A DNA stretch of 64,000 bases, taken from Lolium rigidum (taxonomy: Eukaryota; Streptophyta; Magnoliopsida; Poales; Poaceae). The notes beneath the pieces are model-generated. The model was not told the origin of the DNA and did no database searches. It saw only the letters and a program-made list of their open reading frames with translations. The stretch spans positions 218,201,837 through 218,265,836 of the forward strand of contig NC_061514.1 in assembly GCF_022539505.1 (NCBI RefSeq), read 5' to 3'. A program made the translations under genes and the position numbers. Shown piece by piece: positions 1 to 11,412 of the stretch (positions are counted from its first letter, which is position 1; every line of letters starts with the position of its first letter).

Positions 1-858
1 CACACAGCAAACAAATACAAACACTCAAGGCAGCACACTACGGAACTACAAGCAATCATCAAACCAGACATGTACTCTAAGTACCCAGAAATTCCTAATG
101 CGCGGGTTTATCTCAATCAAAGCGATTGAGTTTGTCCTATCCATCCTATTGGTTTGGGGCAGGTCACATATGTCGATGTCTTCATATCATCGGCATCGGC
201 TTCAACTTGGATCCTTGTAGCAGTTGGTGGTGAAGGGGCCGGGTGTTGTGTCGTTGATGTTGAGGCGGAGGAGAAAGCTGTGTAGAACTTTTAGTCTCGA
301 CATCCAGGAAACATGAGGTCTTCGAAGAGGTAGTCTGTTGAGGTGCTCCCGAAGTCGAGATCTTCTCGTGGCTGGCCTAAAAATTACTAGTCAAGAAGCT
401 GAGGACTTGATCCCCGATGACTGCAAAAAGTGCAAGTCCACGGAGGAACAAGGTCAGATCTTTGACATACTTTGGTGACAACCAAAGATATGATGTTATC
501 ATCCCTACATGAGCACGGCTAAGTCGGCATCCAATCTTCAAAAGCTGTTGTTGGATATACATGAGACTTCCTGAGGGGTTGATCCATCTTTGAGTTTGAG
601 TCTCCGGTCTGAGTTGGGAACATCGTCTAACATGTGGGTTTGAAGTGGATGAGACAATAGAGTAAGAATTTTCAAACATTTTAATAAAGCGGAGAGATAA
701 GAATTTAGAAGCTTTGAAGAAATAAGAGGAGTAGAAGCTATGCTTCCTACTAAAGAAATAATTTGTTTCGTAAATAGTTTTTCCCAATTACTTGTTTCCT
801 AACTAACGTCCATGCTAACTAAGGTCTCCTACGGTCGGGATAGCTCGATACCGGCTAC
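1..858 (-). mobile_element. Interior of LTR element D (partial), no recognisable protein
   Basis: This stretch lies just beyond the presumed 3' end of D's LTR, so on the minus strand it is the start of the element's interior. The longest open frame, about 136 codons at 377-787 on the minus strand, has no zinc knuckle, protease or RT motif that I recognise, and I do not call it a gene. The element continues off the left edge of the window. The assignment rests on the LTR boundary and the degenerate primer site beside it; it is an inference. Confidence 0.45.
843..854 (-). other. Degenerate primer-binding site of element D
   Basis: On the minus strand the LTR end (…CCCCACA) is followed four to six bases later by GGTATCGAGC. 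This resembles the initiator-Met tRNA primer site TGGTATCAGAGC, seen intact at the same offset in N and E, with one missing base and a T-to-C change. It sets the orientation of D as minus and makes 859-6727 its 5' LTR. The site is weak on its own. Confidence 0.4.
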
Positions 859-1317
859 TGTGGGGACCCCGGACTAGCTGTCCGAAATTCCCTGTTATGT
901 ATACGGTTCACGATCCCATGATCGGTGTGTCGTGAACACATAACCGAACCGATATCAAATTACACCATCCATTACAAAGCGGAATAAGAAAATTACAACA
1001 TGGTCACATGACCAATACTTACATAATAGCCTCGAAGGGCCTAACTAAACATCGGAGTAGCATCATCACTTCAACGGTCGCGGTACCCAAGTCATACTGC
1101 CATAACCCTACGAACAGCGGCCGGGAAGACGTTCCTAGCTCGCATAGACGTCGTCAACTCCTTCTTCATCTGTCGAAGTCCTCCGAGTCCGACCAAGTAA
1201 ATAGCCGGGGACAAAGCCGTGAGTACATTGGAATTGTACTCGCAAACCATCAAGAAAGGTGCTAACAATGCTAACTAAAAGAGACAAGAGAGGAAGAATA
1301 GTTTCTCTTGTGGATAT

Positions 1318-1560
1318 AGCATGCTCGGCATCTCAAGTGATGCGGACACTTTGGTGGTCCTATGACATCTCTATATCTTTATTGAAGAAGATACTTCAAA
1401 AGATAGACTACGACATCTCTATATCTTGAAAGAAGAGGTAGCGTTCGGCATCTCAATTGAAGCGGACGCGATGGAAGTCCTATGACATCTATATATCTTT
1501 ATTGAAGAAGATACTTCAAAAGATAAACTATGACATCTCTACATCTTTATTGAAGAAGAG
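1318..1560. repeat. Tandem ~122-bp repeat inside the D LTR
   Basis: Two consecutive units each contain CGGCATCTCAA-TGA-GCGGAC, then CCTATGACATCT, then TTTATTGAAGAAGATACTTC and AAAAGATA. They are offset by about 122 bp (for example 1329 and 1448), with a partial third copy after 1530. No coding role is visible. Confidence 0.75.
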
Positions 1561-1741
1561 TTCCTCTACATGAAAACACTAGGAAGGGTCACCCCATTTT
1601 GTTTCATTTTCCTCAACCATCTCCACATGGTCGACACAACATCTTTCACGTACCCTTCCGGTACTTCCAACACACGCATTTCCTTTGGAAATCATTTTCA
1701 AAACCAAAACTCGACACGGCTCGGTAACGGCCATCCCAACC

Positions 1742-1787
1742 GTCCATGACCGCGGACGCGGCTATTCGAATAGTTTTAACTCGCGAG
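1742..1787 (-). promoter_or_regulatory. Composite palindromic LTR box, copy in D
   Basis: On the element-sense (minus) strand: palindrome CTCGCGAG, an A-rich spacer, the perfect 12-bp palindrome CTATTCGAATAG, then the conserved core GCCGCGTCCGCGGTCATGG. The same arrangement occurs in N (two copies) and E. It lies about 0.9 kb from the 3' end of the LTR and about 3.1 kb downstream of the TATA box, so it should be in the transcribed leader. The function is unknown. Confidence 0.7.
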
Positions 1788-4700
1788 AGTTTGCACACTT
1801 TCCCCACCTCTATCCAGGATACCTATCGTGTGGGCATCATCCCCGCATAACAACATATGCCACGACGGATACCCGAACATAGCCTTTCGCCCATTCGACT
1901 TAGCAAGAGGTCCTACCCTATGGAGTATGTACCTCCCGGCACCGTGGCAGCTCACCTCCCTTTGAGCGTGGCTCCACCGCCAAGCCGGGAGACCCATAGT
2001 GTCTTCGGACGGGTCAGCCCGAAGGCCTCCCGTTATACTATTGTCCCAACCACGACAACCCGGACTCGGGAGTAACCGTACCCTTGTATAGTTGTGCGGT
2101 GCCTCATGCTAAGAAGAACAAACGTCAAGCTAAGCTCCGTGCCCACGTTGGAGTAGTTGTGGTTGCGCGGGTTAATTGTTCGGGCGAATACGAGAGAACC
2201 ATGTGTCGTTTTTCTCAAAAACCCAAGTCACACACACTTTCCTCTTTCCAACCATCTTTGTCAAGATCCTTTCCTTTCATAAACCATACGCTTGGGTAAG
2301 ATTGCCTCACCCAAGGTTTTCATAAACATTTACAACAAGGTAAACCTTGAGGGGTTCCCAACCTATAGTTTCATGAGTTGAACTAGTATTGCACTACGGC
2401 CGAGATGAGAGTCATCCCGCCATAGATGAGGTATAAAGGGGTAGTGGAGTGGATCATACTTGCTTAAGGTAAGCATATATTATGACAACACAAGGAGGAA
2501 TATACTCTCAGATTTGTGGTGCTAACTACACAACTTAGATAGTGGAGTGTCACTATCCAACATATTCTCCAAGATGGTACACGGCATACTCCTCTCAAGT
2601 TGAGAATACACCAAGATCATGACATTGATACCTCTATACTACAAAGGGGGTGGGTGTGGTGTAAGTTACTATCTTGAGATGGATCATGCTCAAGTTGAGC
2701 ATACAAGATAACCAAGTGGGATAGCACGGCCATGTTACCATGCATCCCATAACACAAGGACAAATAGTGGAGCATCACCACTAGGGAGTACCCCACTTGC
2801 AATCACACATAGATGACATAAATAGAGATAATAACACACATAGAATGAAGGTGCTTTGAACATCAACAAATGACATCCAACTAGACACCGGATCGAGAGA
2901 TCAAAAGATGGCTTGCCTTGGCTTATTTGTCCCTGGACTTTTCAGCTCCATCAATATAAGAATCCCAATAACATAAATAAAATCCTCGTCGGATTCCACT
3001 TCTTCTTCTTCTCACGGAATTGTTCGCATCTATCGCCAGGAAAATATAAAAGGAACACAATCAATCATATTGCATCAACAAAACAAACATGCAACACTCA
3101 ACAATCAATAGCTAACCACTTTACTAAGGGCTAATATACGAAATACTTATAGATACTACAAAGCAACTAAAAGAAAACCCCATTTATTTACCTAGTGAAG
3201 GTATGAGAGTGCCACGACTTAGCAATTGCCTCTCTAGGTATCACCATGGCACAACTAAGTATCCCCTGTTAGATAACATCATAAAGAGGACAAGAGCATT
3301 AGTTTGGCATCACAAACATTCACAATACATTTTGAAACATTTTTGGAAAAGTAGAAAACGAGTTTTCCTAACATAATTTGTTCCCATAACACTACAACCA
3401 AAATAGGAAGCAAACCATAATCCACATCATTTGAAAACTCAAGCTAAACAAAAGAGCTAATGTTAAGTTGCAGAGGTTTTGCTTTGCAAGCATAAAACAA
3501 TGGTTGCCCATCTCTACCAAAAAGAGTTGGTCAAGGGTTTTAAATAAACCGAAAGGTTTTGCTTCAACAATGCATGTCACACATAAACATTACTAACAGT
3601 AACAAATATGTATGAACAGAGACTAATAATATTTTTCCTATATAGCCAGTACTAATACAAGACTAACCCAATTGGAATCACCCAAAAATATTAAACCTAC
3701 AATTTTAGGAATTTCTTTGAATCTGACTGTACAGAAAACAAGATCTGTAAGCCATAAATCGTAGAAAAATCCTAAAAATATGAGGCCACTGGCATTTGAA
3801 AGGTATTTAAACATAGATTCACACACAATTGGATTTGGGTTCAAATTATTTCGAAACTCTCACAAATGGATTTACAAGTTTACTGCATGTTTTCACCATT
3901 TGCTTTAACTATGGAGTTGCAGAACAGATAAAGGTTTTAAACTTGTTTGAGATGATTTAGAAAACATACAGTAATCCTACAGAAGTGGAATCACTCAATT
4001 AGGTTCAAAAATGGATTTTTGATGAATTAAAAGCTAACAGCCATGTCTGCAGAATATACAGAACAAGTTTAATTCATCAAAAATCATACACAAATCATAA
4101 AAATATGAGGTCTGCTGCATCTGAAAGGTATTGAATAGGTGGTTCTTACCCAGTTGGTTTCATTCAAAAATTCGTCTCCAAGCTCCTGGTTTAATTCGAC
4201 AAAGTCAGATCTGACCAGATCTTGATCTGTGAACCATTTCAGTTTCAGGAGGTCAATCGAAGTGAAACCACCGCCAAAACGAAGGTACTGAAGAGGGCTT
4301 TCACCCACAGTTGAGTTTGCTCAAAAAGGTTTTGTAAAACGGGAGAAATCTAACAAGCAGTGATTCTGCATGTTTTCAGGACTTTGTTTACCATGCAAAA
4401 TCTGTAACGAATTTGAGGATGAGACCAACGCCAAATTGTAGACCTTTTAAATACCTATCTGCGGAACTTTGAATCACTCGATTTGGATCTGCACACGAGA
4501 TTTGGCGGATTTTCCAAGTTCGTACCAGAATCTGAAACAGCAAGATACAGAAATTACTGCAAGGTTTTGGACGAACTTTGCTCAAGAACTTCAGATCTGA
4601 GGATAGCTCAAGCTTCTCCATGCTTGGACCAACATGCACCTGCATCAAGATCCAATCTTAGCAATTGAGGAAGAGGAAGAGGAGAGAAAACCATCTAGGG

Positions 4701-4906
4701 TTGGGGAGAAGAGAGGGAGAGGGAAGCTCTCATGGTGAGGGGAAGCTTGAGGAAGGAGGGAGTGCATCTTGGAGAGGTTTCCATGGCCATGGCCGGCCAT
4801 GGTTGCTAGGAGGAGCAGCATTTCGTGGTGGAGGAGAGGAGGAGAGTGTGAGGGAGTGGAGAGTGAAGAAAATGAGCAAAGGGGAGGTGGTGGCTGACCA
4901 AGGGGG

Positions 4907-4914
4907 TATTTATA
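4907..4914 (-). promoter_or_regulatory. TATA box of the D LTR
   Basis: The minus strand reads CTCTATAAATACCCCC here, a strong plant TATA context, about 1.8 kb from the 5' end of the LTR. A pyrimidine-rich stretch follows downstream on the same strand, as expected for a plant leader. No transcript evidence is available. Confidence 0.6.
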
Positions 4915-6727
4915 GAGGGAGAGGGGTGGCTGCCTCCTTTTTCATTGGCCAAGGAAGGTGGCTGCCCATTTATTGATTGGAGTAGTTGGAAGGCAATGCT
5001 TGCAAGAGAAGAAAGTGAGGAGAAACATGGCTGGCCGAAATTGTCATGACCGGCTCCATTCTTGCCAAGCACAAGTGAGCAATGTGAGAGAAAGGCACAA
5101 CATCAATGTGTATAGACAAGGTATGATGTTGAGAAGATAATATCAAAGAGTTACTTTGATAATGATAAAAATAGGAGTAGATACATATAGATAAAAATGA
5201 GTATGAAGGTGACATGTGCCATGTGCCATGAGAATAATCTCCACCACTTTGGTTGAGACCAACTTAGGATGAAGATAGTTCCCAAGGTATAGTTGATGAT
5301 TAGAGGTTTACATTAGAATTCAAAACTGAAAGAATTGGGATTCACCACATGGAACAATGCATGAGCATGCCAAGGTAGATGGGTGGTGATGGTGGTTTAG
5401 TCAATGATAGAGCAAGATTAAGAGAGATGGTGAGTGAAGTATTCATGTACTCACAAGGATGAATATATTGACATAAATCATCAATTCATGAGGTCAAGGC
5501 AATGATGGAAAAGAATAGAGGAGTGAGATAGATATGATGAAATATAAGATGTGCAAGTGTTGCCATTTGAAAGAGAGTTTAATTGAAAGGTATGGGACAC
5601 ACCTCAATTGTCTAGAGACAATTGGGAATGAACTCAAGTGAAATGGAATTTTGAAGATGTTGAGAGAAAACTAGTTGGAACATAGGAGTTCAAAATATTC
5701 TACTTACTCTCTAAAGTAAAGTAGAGTTTTTCTTAATTGTAAAATAAGCAAGAGGAAAACAAGAAATGGTATAAGTACCATAAACAAGCCTTTTGTTAAA
5801 AAGAGCACAAAATAGAAAGTAATGTTTCTGAAATCAGTACTTGATAGAAATGGGATGAGAAAACAAAACCCATTTCAGTTCCTTGTTTTCTTTGAAGAAA
5901 TATCTTGGGAAGATTTAATAAAACTAGAAGTAGTTTTGTGATCAAAACTAAAGAAGGAAAAACAATAGGGTGTTTGAGAAAGAAAGCTAATTTTAGGGAG
6001 GAGTGTTCCCAAGGGTAGATGGTGGCTACAAAATGTACCCATCATTCCCACTCTTGGTTTTGTGAAGATTAAACTTGAATAGAACAAGAGGTAAAAGAGA
6101 AGGAAGTGATCCAAAGTTGAAACAAAGGGTAGAGTGCAAGGTCAAGTGAATTAAGAGAGTTGCAAGGTAGACTGAGACATGCAAGACTTGGAGGTTGAAG
6201 AGAATGTTGCATAGATGAGATCCATGCATTGAAGCCAACAATAACAGTTGTGGGTGCTTAGAGATCAATTGCCAAAGTCTGGACATTTTAAGCCTGTCAA
6301 CACAGATGGTCGACATGGCCTCAAAACCAACAAGGATGAGTGGGTATAAGAGAAGGGTGCAAGTTTGGAATCAAGGATGATTTGAGCTAGCTTATACACA
6401 AAGAGGAATTTTAAGTAGGCACACTCATGTTGCCATGAGTAGAAAAGTTTGATGTGGAAAAAAGGAAAACAACTTTTCCTGAGTCACATAGGTGTTTTAT
6501 TAGGTGAGTTGCTTGCTTGACCACTAGAGGTGTTGATCTATGAGGCAGCTCAAGACAAAACTCAACAAGAAAATGAAGACAATTCATCTACCAACAGATC
6601 AAGGCAATTCATCACCACAAACAGATCAAGGCAATACATCTAAATTAGTCTATAGAAAAAGTTTTTGTTCCCCCTGATTTTTGAAATAAGGACAACTAAA
6701 CAAGGTTGAAAAATTTGGGGTGTTACA

Positions 6728-7324
6728 TAGCTACTGCTAGAACCCGTAGTCCATGGGGGAACTACTCACGGAGCATGATGGAGGCGGTGGCGTCGATGGA
6801 GATGGCTTCCGGGGGCACTTCCCCATCCCGGCGGCGTGCCGGAACAGAGACTTTTGTCCCCCGAAATGGAGTTTCGTGGTGGCGGTGGCGCCCCTGGAGT
6901 CTTTCTGGAGTTTCGTCAATTGGTATCGAGGTTTTAGGTCGCGAGGGACTTTATAGGCGAAGAGGCGGAGTCGGAGGGGCCACGGGGCCCCCTCCCCAGA
7001 GGCTGGCGCGGCCAGGGGGCCACCCGCGCCGCCATATGGTGTGGGTCCCCTGCTGCCCGCCTCCGACTCTCCTTCGGTGTTCTGGAACCTCCCGGGGAAA
7101 ATAAGATATTTGGTCTTTGTTTCGTCGAATTCCGAGAATATTGCCTGAACAACCTTTCTAGAACCAAAAACAACAGAAAACAGGAACTGGCACTTCGGCA
7201 TCTTGTTAATAGGTTAGTTCCGGAAAATGCATAAAAACATTTTAAAGTGCGAGAAAAACATGTAAGTATTGTAATAAAACAAGCATGGATCATCAGAAAT
7301 TATAGATACGTTGGGGACGTATCA
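6728..7324 (-). repeat. 3' LTR of element C, truncated by D
   Basis: These 597 bp match the right-hand part of the LTR at 11413-12952 almost base for base, from TAGCTACTGCTAGAACC to the shared end GACGTATCA. Similarity stops abruptly at 6728, where D begins. The remaining ~0.94 kb should lie beyond D, outside the window. Reading frames in this block recur in the other LTR only because the LTRs are copies. Confidence 0.9.
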
Positions 7325-9866
7325 AGCATCCCCAAGCTTAGTTCCTGCTCGCCCTCGAGTAGGTAAACGATAAAAGGAATAATTTCTGTAGTGACATGCT
7401 ACTTACATAATCTTGATCATACTATTGTAAAGCATATGAGATGAATGAAGTGACTCAAGGAAACGATCTATAGTTTGCTAACAAATAGATAACATATAGC
7501 AAAACTTTTCATGAATAGTACTTTCAAGACCAGCATCAAAAAGTCTTGCATAAGAGTTAACTCATAAAGAAATAAATTCAAAGTAAAGGCATTGAAGCAA
7601 CATAGAGGAAGATTTAAGTTTCAACAGTTGCTTTCAACTTTCAACATGCATATCTCATGGATAATTGTCAACACAAAGTAATATGATGAATGCAAATAAG
7701 CAAGTATGTAAGAATCAATGCACAGTTGACACAAGTGTTTGCCTCTAAGATGGAAGGAAGTAGGTAAACTGACTCAACATAAAGTAAAAGAAAGGCCCTT
7801 CGCAGAGGGAAGCGAGGATTAAATCATGTGCTAGAGCTTTTTAAGTTTTGAAATCATATAGAGAGCATAAAAGTAAAGTTTTGAGAGGTGTTTGTTGTTG
7901 TCAACGAATGGTAGTGGGCACTCTAACCCCCTCATCAAACATACTTTCAAAGAGCGGCTCCCATGAAGGACGTTATCTCTACCAGCAAGGTAGATCATCC
8001 CTCTTCTCTTTTGTTTACACATGTATTTTAGTTTTATTTATGGATGACACTCCTCCCAACCTTTTGCTTACACAAGCCATGGCTAACCGAATCCTCGGGT
8101 GCCTTCCAACATTCACATACCATGAAGGAGTGTCTATTGGAAAATTAAGTTGCTTACTGATGAATCAGGGCAAATCATGTGAAGAGAATTATTAATGAAA
8201 GTTAATTAATTGGGGCTGGGAACCCCGCTGCTAGCACTTTTTGCAAAATTATTGGATAAGTGGATGAAGCCACTAGTCCATTGGTGAAAGCTGCCCAACA
8301 AGATTGAAAGATAAAACACCACATACTTCCTCATGAGCTATAAAACATTGACACAAATAAGGGGTGATAACTTTTGAATTGTTTAAAGGTAGCACATGAA
8401 GTATTTACTTGGAATGGCAGAAAAATACCACATAGTAGGTAGGTATGGTGGACACACATGGCATAGGTTTTGGCTCAAGGTTTTGGATGCACGAGAAGCA
8501 TTCCCTCTCAGTACAAGGCTTTGGCTAGCAAGGTTGTTTGAAGCAAACACAAGTATGAACCGGTACAGCAAAACTTACATAAGAACATATTGCAAGCATT
8601 ATCAAACTCTACACTGTCTTCCTTGTTGCTCAAACACTTTTACCAGAAAATATCTAGACCTTAGAGAGATCAATCATGCAAACCAACTTCAACAAGCTCT
8701 ACGGTAGTTATCCACTAATAGGTTTAAACTACATGGTGCAAGAGCTTAATCATGATCTACTTGAGAGCTCAAAACAATTTCCAAGTATCAAATTATCCAA
8801 GACAATATGAGTCATTTTCTGTTTCCAACCAAATAACAATAAGTGCAATAGCTTCCAACTTTTGCCATGAACATTAAAAGTAAAACGAAGAACACCAGTG
8901 TTCATATGAAAAAGCGGAGCGTGTCTCTCTCCCACACAAGGATTGCTAGGATCCGATCTTATTCAAACAAAAACAAAAATAAAAACACACAGACGCTCCA
9001 AGTAAAGCACATAAGATGTGATCGACTAAAAATATAGTTTCACTAGAGGTGACCTGATAAGTTGTCGATGAAGAAGGGGATGCCTTGGGCATCCCCAAGC
9101 TTAGACGCTTGAGTCTTCTTGAAATATGCAGGGATGAACCACGGGGGCATCCCCAAGCTTAGACTTTTCACTCTTCTTGATCATATATCATCCTCCTCTC
9201 TTGACCCTTGAAAACTTCCTTCACACCAAACTTCTCATAAACTTCATTAGAGGGGTTAGTACTCAAAAAACTTTAATCCACTTTAGTCCTGTAGTGACAC
9301 ATTGCAAGAACTCAATAAAACATTAGCTACAGCTCTCCAAGTCTAGAAAGCCTTGCTTAAAGTCCACAAGAGACAATGCAAAAAACAGAGACAGAATCTG
9401 TCAAAATAGAACAGCTAGTAAAGACGAATTTTTAAGAGGTACTTCCGTTGCTCAAATCAGAAAACTCACAACTAATGAAAGTTGTGTACATATCTGAGGA
9501 ACACGCATGTAAATTGGCAGATTTTTTGGAGTTTCCTACAGAGAGACCTACTCAAATTCGTGACAGATAGAAATCTGTTTCTGCGCAGAAATCCAAATCT
9601 AGTATCAACCTTCTATTAGAGACTTTACTTGGCACAACATTGCAATAAAATAAAGATAAGGAGAGGTTGCTACAGTAGTAACAACTTCCAAGACACAAGA
9701 AAACAGTAGCAAAATAAAAATATGGCCTATCTCCCAAGAAGTGTTTTCTTTATAGCCATTAAGATGGGCTCAGCAGTTTTAATGATGCACTCGCAAGAAA
9801 TAAGAGTTGAAGCAAAAGAGAGCATCAAAAAGAAAGTTCAAAACACATTTAAGTCTAACCCACTTC
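7325..9866 (-). mobile_element. Non-coding 3' part of element C
   Basis: About 2.5 kb between the orphan ORF and the 3' LTR. It is A/T rich and has no long open frame, no RT or integrase motif and no tandem array. On the minus strand the purine-rich tract AAGCTTGGGGATGC sits directly before the 3' LTR (7326-7339), where a polypurine tract belongs, and it recurs at 9090-9103 and 9147-9160. The lack of pol makes C non-autonomous. Confidence 0.8.
7326..7339 (-). other. Polypurine tract of element C
   Basis: AAGCTTGGGGATGC on the minus strand lies one base from the TGATACGT start of the 3' LTR, the expected place for plus-strand DNA priming. Two further copies occur about 1.8 kb upstream. Confidence 0.7.
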
Positions 9867-11147
9867 CTATGCATAGGAATCTTGTACACAAATAAATTCA
9901 TGAAGAACAAAGTGACAAGCATAGAAAGATAAAACAAGAGTAACTTCAAAAGTTTCAAGCATATAGAGAGGTGTTTTAGTACCATGCAAATTTCTACAAC
10001 CATATTTTCCTCTCTCATAATAATTTTCAGTAGCTTCATGAATAAACTCAACAATATAACTATCACATAAAGCATGTTTTTCATGATCCATAAACACATA
10101 ATTTTTATCAAGCTCAAAAATAATGGGATCAAAACTTTCAAACCCACTTTTATCAATAATATAACAAGATGATTGATCAATCTCAAAAGATATGGGACTC
10201 CTAGATAAAGTCAAGACCTCTCCAATCCCATTTTCATTAGTAGTACAATTAATATTATCAAGTAACATAGGACCATCATCTAGAGATTTATCATAAACAT
10301 TTGCCAAGCAAAACTCTTTAGTACCATGCATTTCGACATCGAGCACAAACAAAGCATTATCATAAGATTTATTAAAATAGCACTGATTATCATAGATAAC
10401 AGTAGCATAATTATTCTCACAAGTTTTACTCATAGGGAATATTTCAAGAGAATCCACAGGAACATAACATTCATCCTCCTTTGGTAAGCATGGAGGACAA
10501 TCAAATAGTGTAAGAGATAAAGAGTTACTCTCATTAGAAGGTTGGCATGGGTAGCTAATCCATTCTTCCTCCTTTTGTTCATCACTCTCCTCTTCTTTTT
10601 CATCCAATGAGCTTTCAGGTTCATCAATTTCCTCCTCTTTTTCATCCAATGAGCTTTCGGGTTCATCAATTTCTTCTTCCACTGGTTCCTGCAAATTGTG
10701 AGTGCATTCTTGTGCATTAATGAGTCTCTCTTTATAATCAATGATATAAGGATTATCGCTGTAACTTTCTATGCAAAAATGAAGGATAGAAGAGACATAA
10801 TCTTTAAGGTCCTTACAAGCAACACAAGTTTCATAATTTTTAGACATGAAGGATTCTATTTCAGAAGCTCCCATAAACAAAACAAATTGTTCTACTTCTT
10901 CGAACCCAAAATGAATATAGCTATTCCAATTATAGTTCTTAATTAAAACTTCCTCACTAAAGCCACATTGAAATTTCAGATGTTTAGTATCCTGTTTAGA
11001 ACAACAGTTTATATCATGGCGTTTAAGCAAGATTTTAGCAATTGTATTCAATTTTTCTATCACAGCACTCATAACTTTACCCGTTCTTGATTCTCTATAA
11101 TTATTATATAATTCTATAAGCTCCAAATAGGTTGTGGGTTCTCCCAT
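9867..11147 (-). CDS. Orphan 426-aa ORF of non-autonomous LTR element C
   Basis: An uninterrupted frame of 426 codons starts about 235 bp inside the primer-binding site, the position normally held by gag. The N-terminal ~150 residues (MGEPTTYLELIELY...) are mixed hydrophilic sequence with several Cys. Residues ~155-205 are very acidic and carry a near-perfect repeat of the unit EEEIDEPESSLDEK. The C-terminal half has no domain I recognise. There is no CCHC knuckle, protease, RT or integrase signature, so a Gag role is only positional inference. It is intact while most neighbouring element genes have stops, which suggests a recent insertion or selection on the ORF. It could be an unusual Gag-like structural protein or a captured cellular ORF. 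Confidence 0.6.
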   Translation of the reverse strand: MGEPTTYLELIELYNNYRESRTGKVMSAVIEKLNTIAKILLKRHDINCCSKQDTKHLKFQCGFSEEVLIKNYNWNSYIHFGFEEVEQFVLFMGASEIESFMSKNYETCVACKDLKDYVSSILHFCIESYSDNPYIIDYKERLINAQECTHNLQEPVEEEIDEPESSLDEKEEEIDEPESSLDEKEEESDEQKEEEWISYPCQPSNESNSLSLTLFDCPPCLPKEDECYVPVDSLEIFPMSKTCENNYATVIYDNQCYFNKSYDNALFVLDVEMHGTKEFCLANVYDKSLDDGPMLLDNINCTTNENGIGEVLTLSRSPISFEIDQSSCYIIDKSGFESFDPIIFELDKNYVFMDHEKHALCDSYIVEFIHEATENYYERGKYGCRNLHGTKTPLYMLETFEVTLVLSFYACHFVLHEFICVQDSYA

Positions 11148-11381
11148 AACAATAGTTTTTAATTTTTTGGTTTTTCAATTTTTTATGGATTTTTGGGTAT
11201 ATGAGAAAAGTAAAACAAAACAAAAACAAACTAGACAAAAGTAAACTAAGCAAAATAATACTAAACAGAAATAAACTAAGCACAAATAAACTAGACAAAA
11301 GTAAACTAAGCAAAACAAAATAAAATAAAACGAGAGAGAGGTAGAGTGTACTCCCCGGGTGAACTTATGAGTAGAGCTATG

Positions 11382-11401
11382 CCTCCCCGGCAACGGCGCC
11401 A
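11382..11401 (-). other. Primer-binding site of C, tRNA-Asp type
   Basis: The minus strand reads TGGCGCCGTTGCCGGGGAGG, matching the 3' end of plant tRNA-Asp (…CCCCGGCAACGGCGCCA). It starts 11 bp inside the LTR end. This primer and offset are typical of the Athila/Tat side of Ty3/Gypsy elements. Confidence 0.85.
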
Positions 11402-11412
11402 GAAAATAGTCT

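Larger units (their letters stand above)
859..6727 (-). repeat. Giant LTR of element D (~5.9 kb)
   Basis: Read on the minus strand the block begins TGTAACACCCCAAATTTT at 6727 and ends GGGGTCCCCACA at 859, so it has the TG...CA ends of an LTR. The right edge is sharp, because at 6728 the sequence becomes the interrupted LTR of element C. No reading frame in it resembles a protein. It carries a minus-strand TATA box (4907-4914), a ~122-bp tandem repeat (1318-1560) and the composite palindromic box (1742-1787) shared with elements N and E. The second LTR is outside the window, so no TSD can be checked. The ends resemble Tekay/Del-type Gypsy LTRs; the family name is unknown to me. Confidence 0.65.

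Noticed and set aside
377..787. 136-codon minus-strand ORF as a gene
   Set aside because: No known motif and no supporting context beyond lying in the presumed interior of D.
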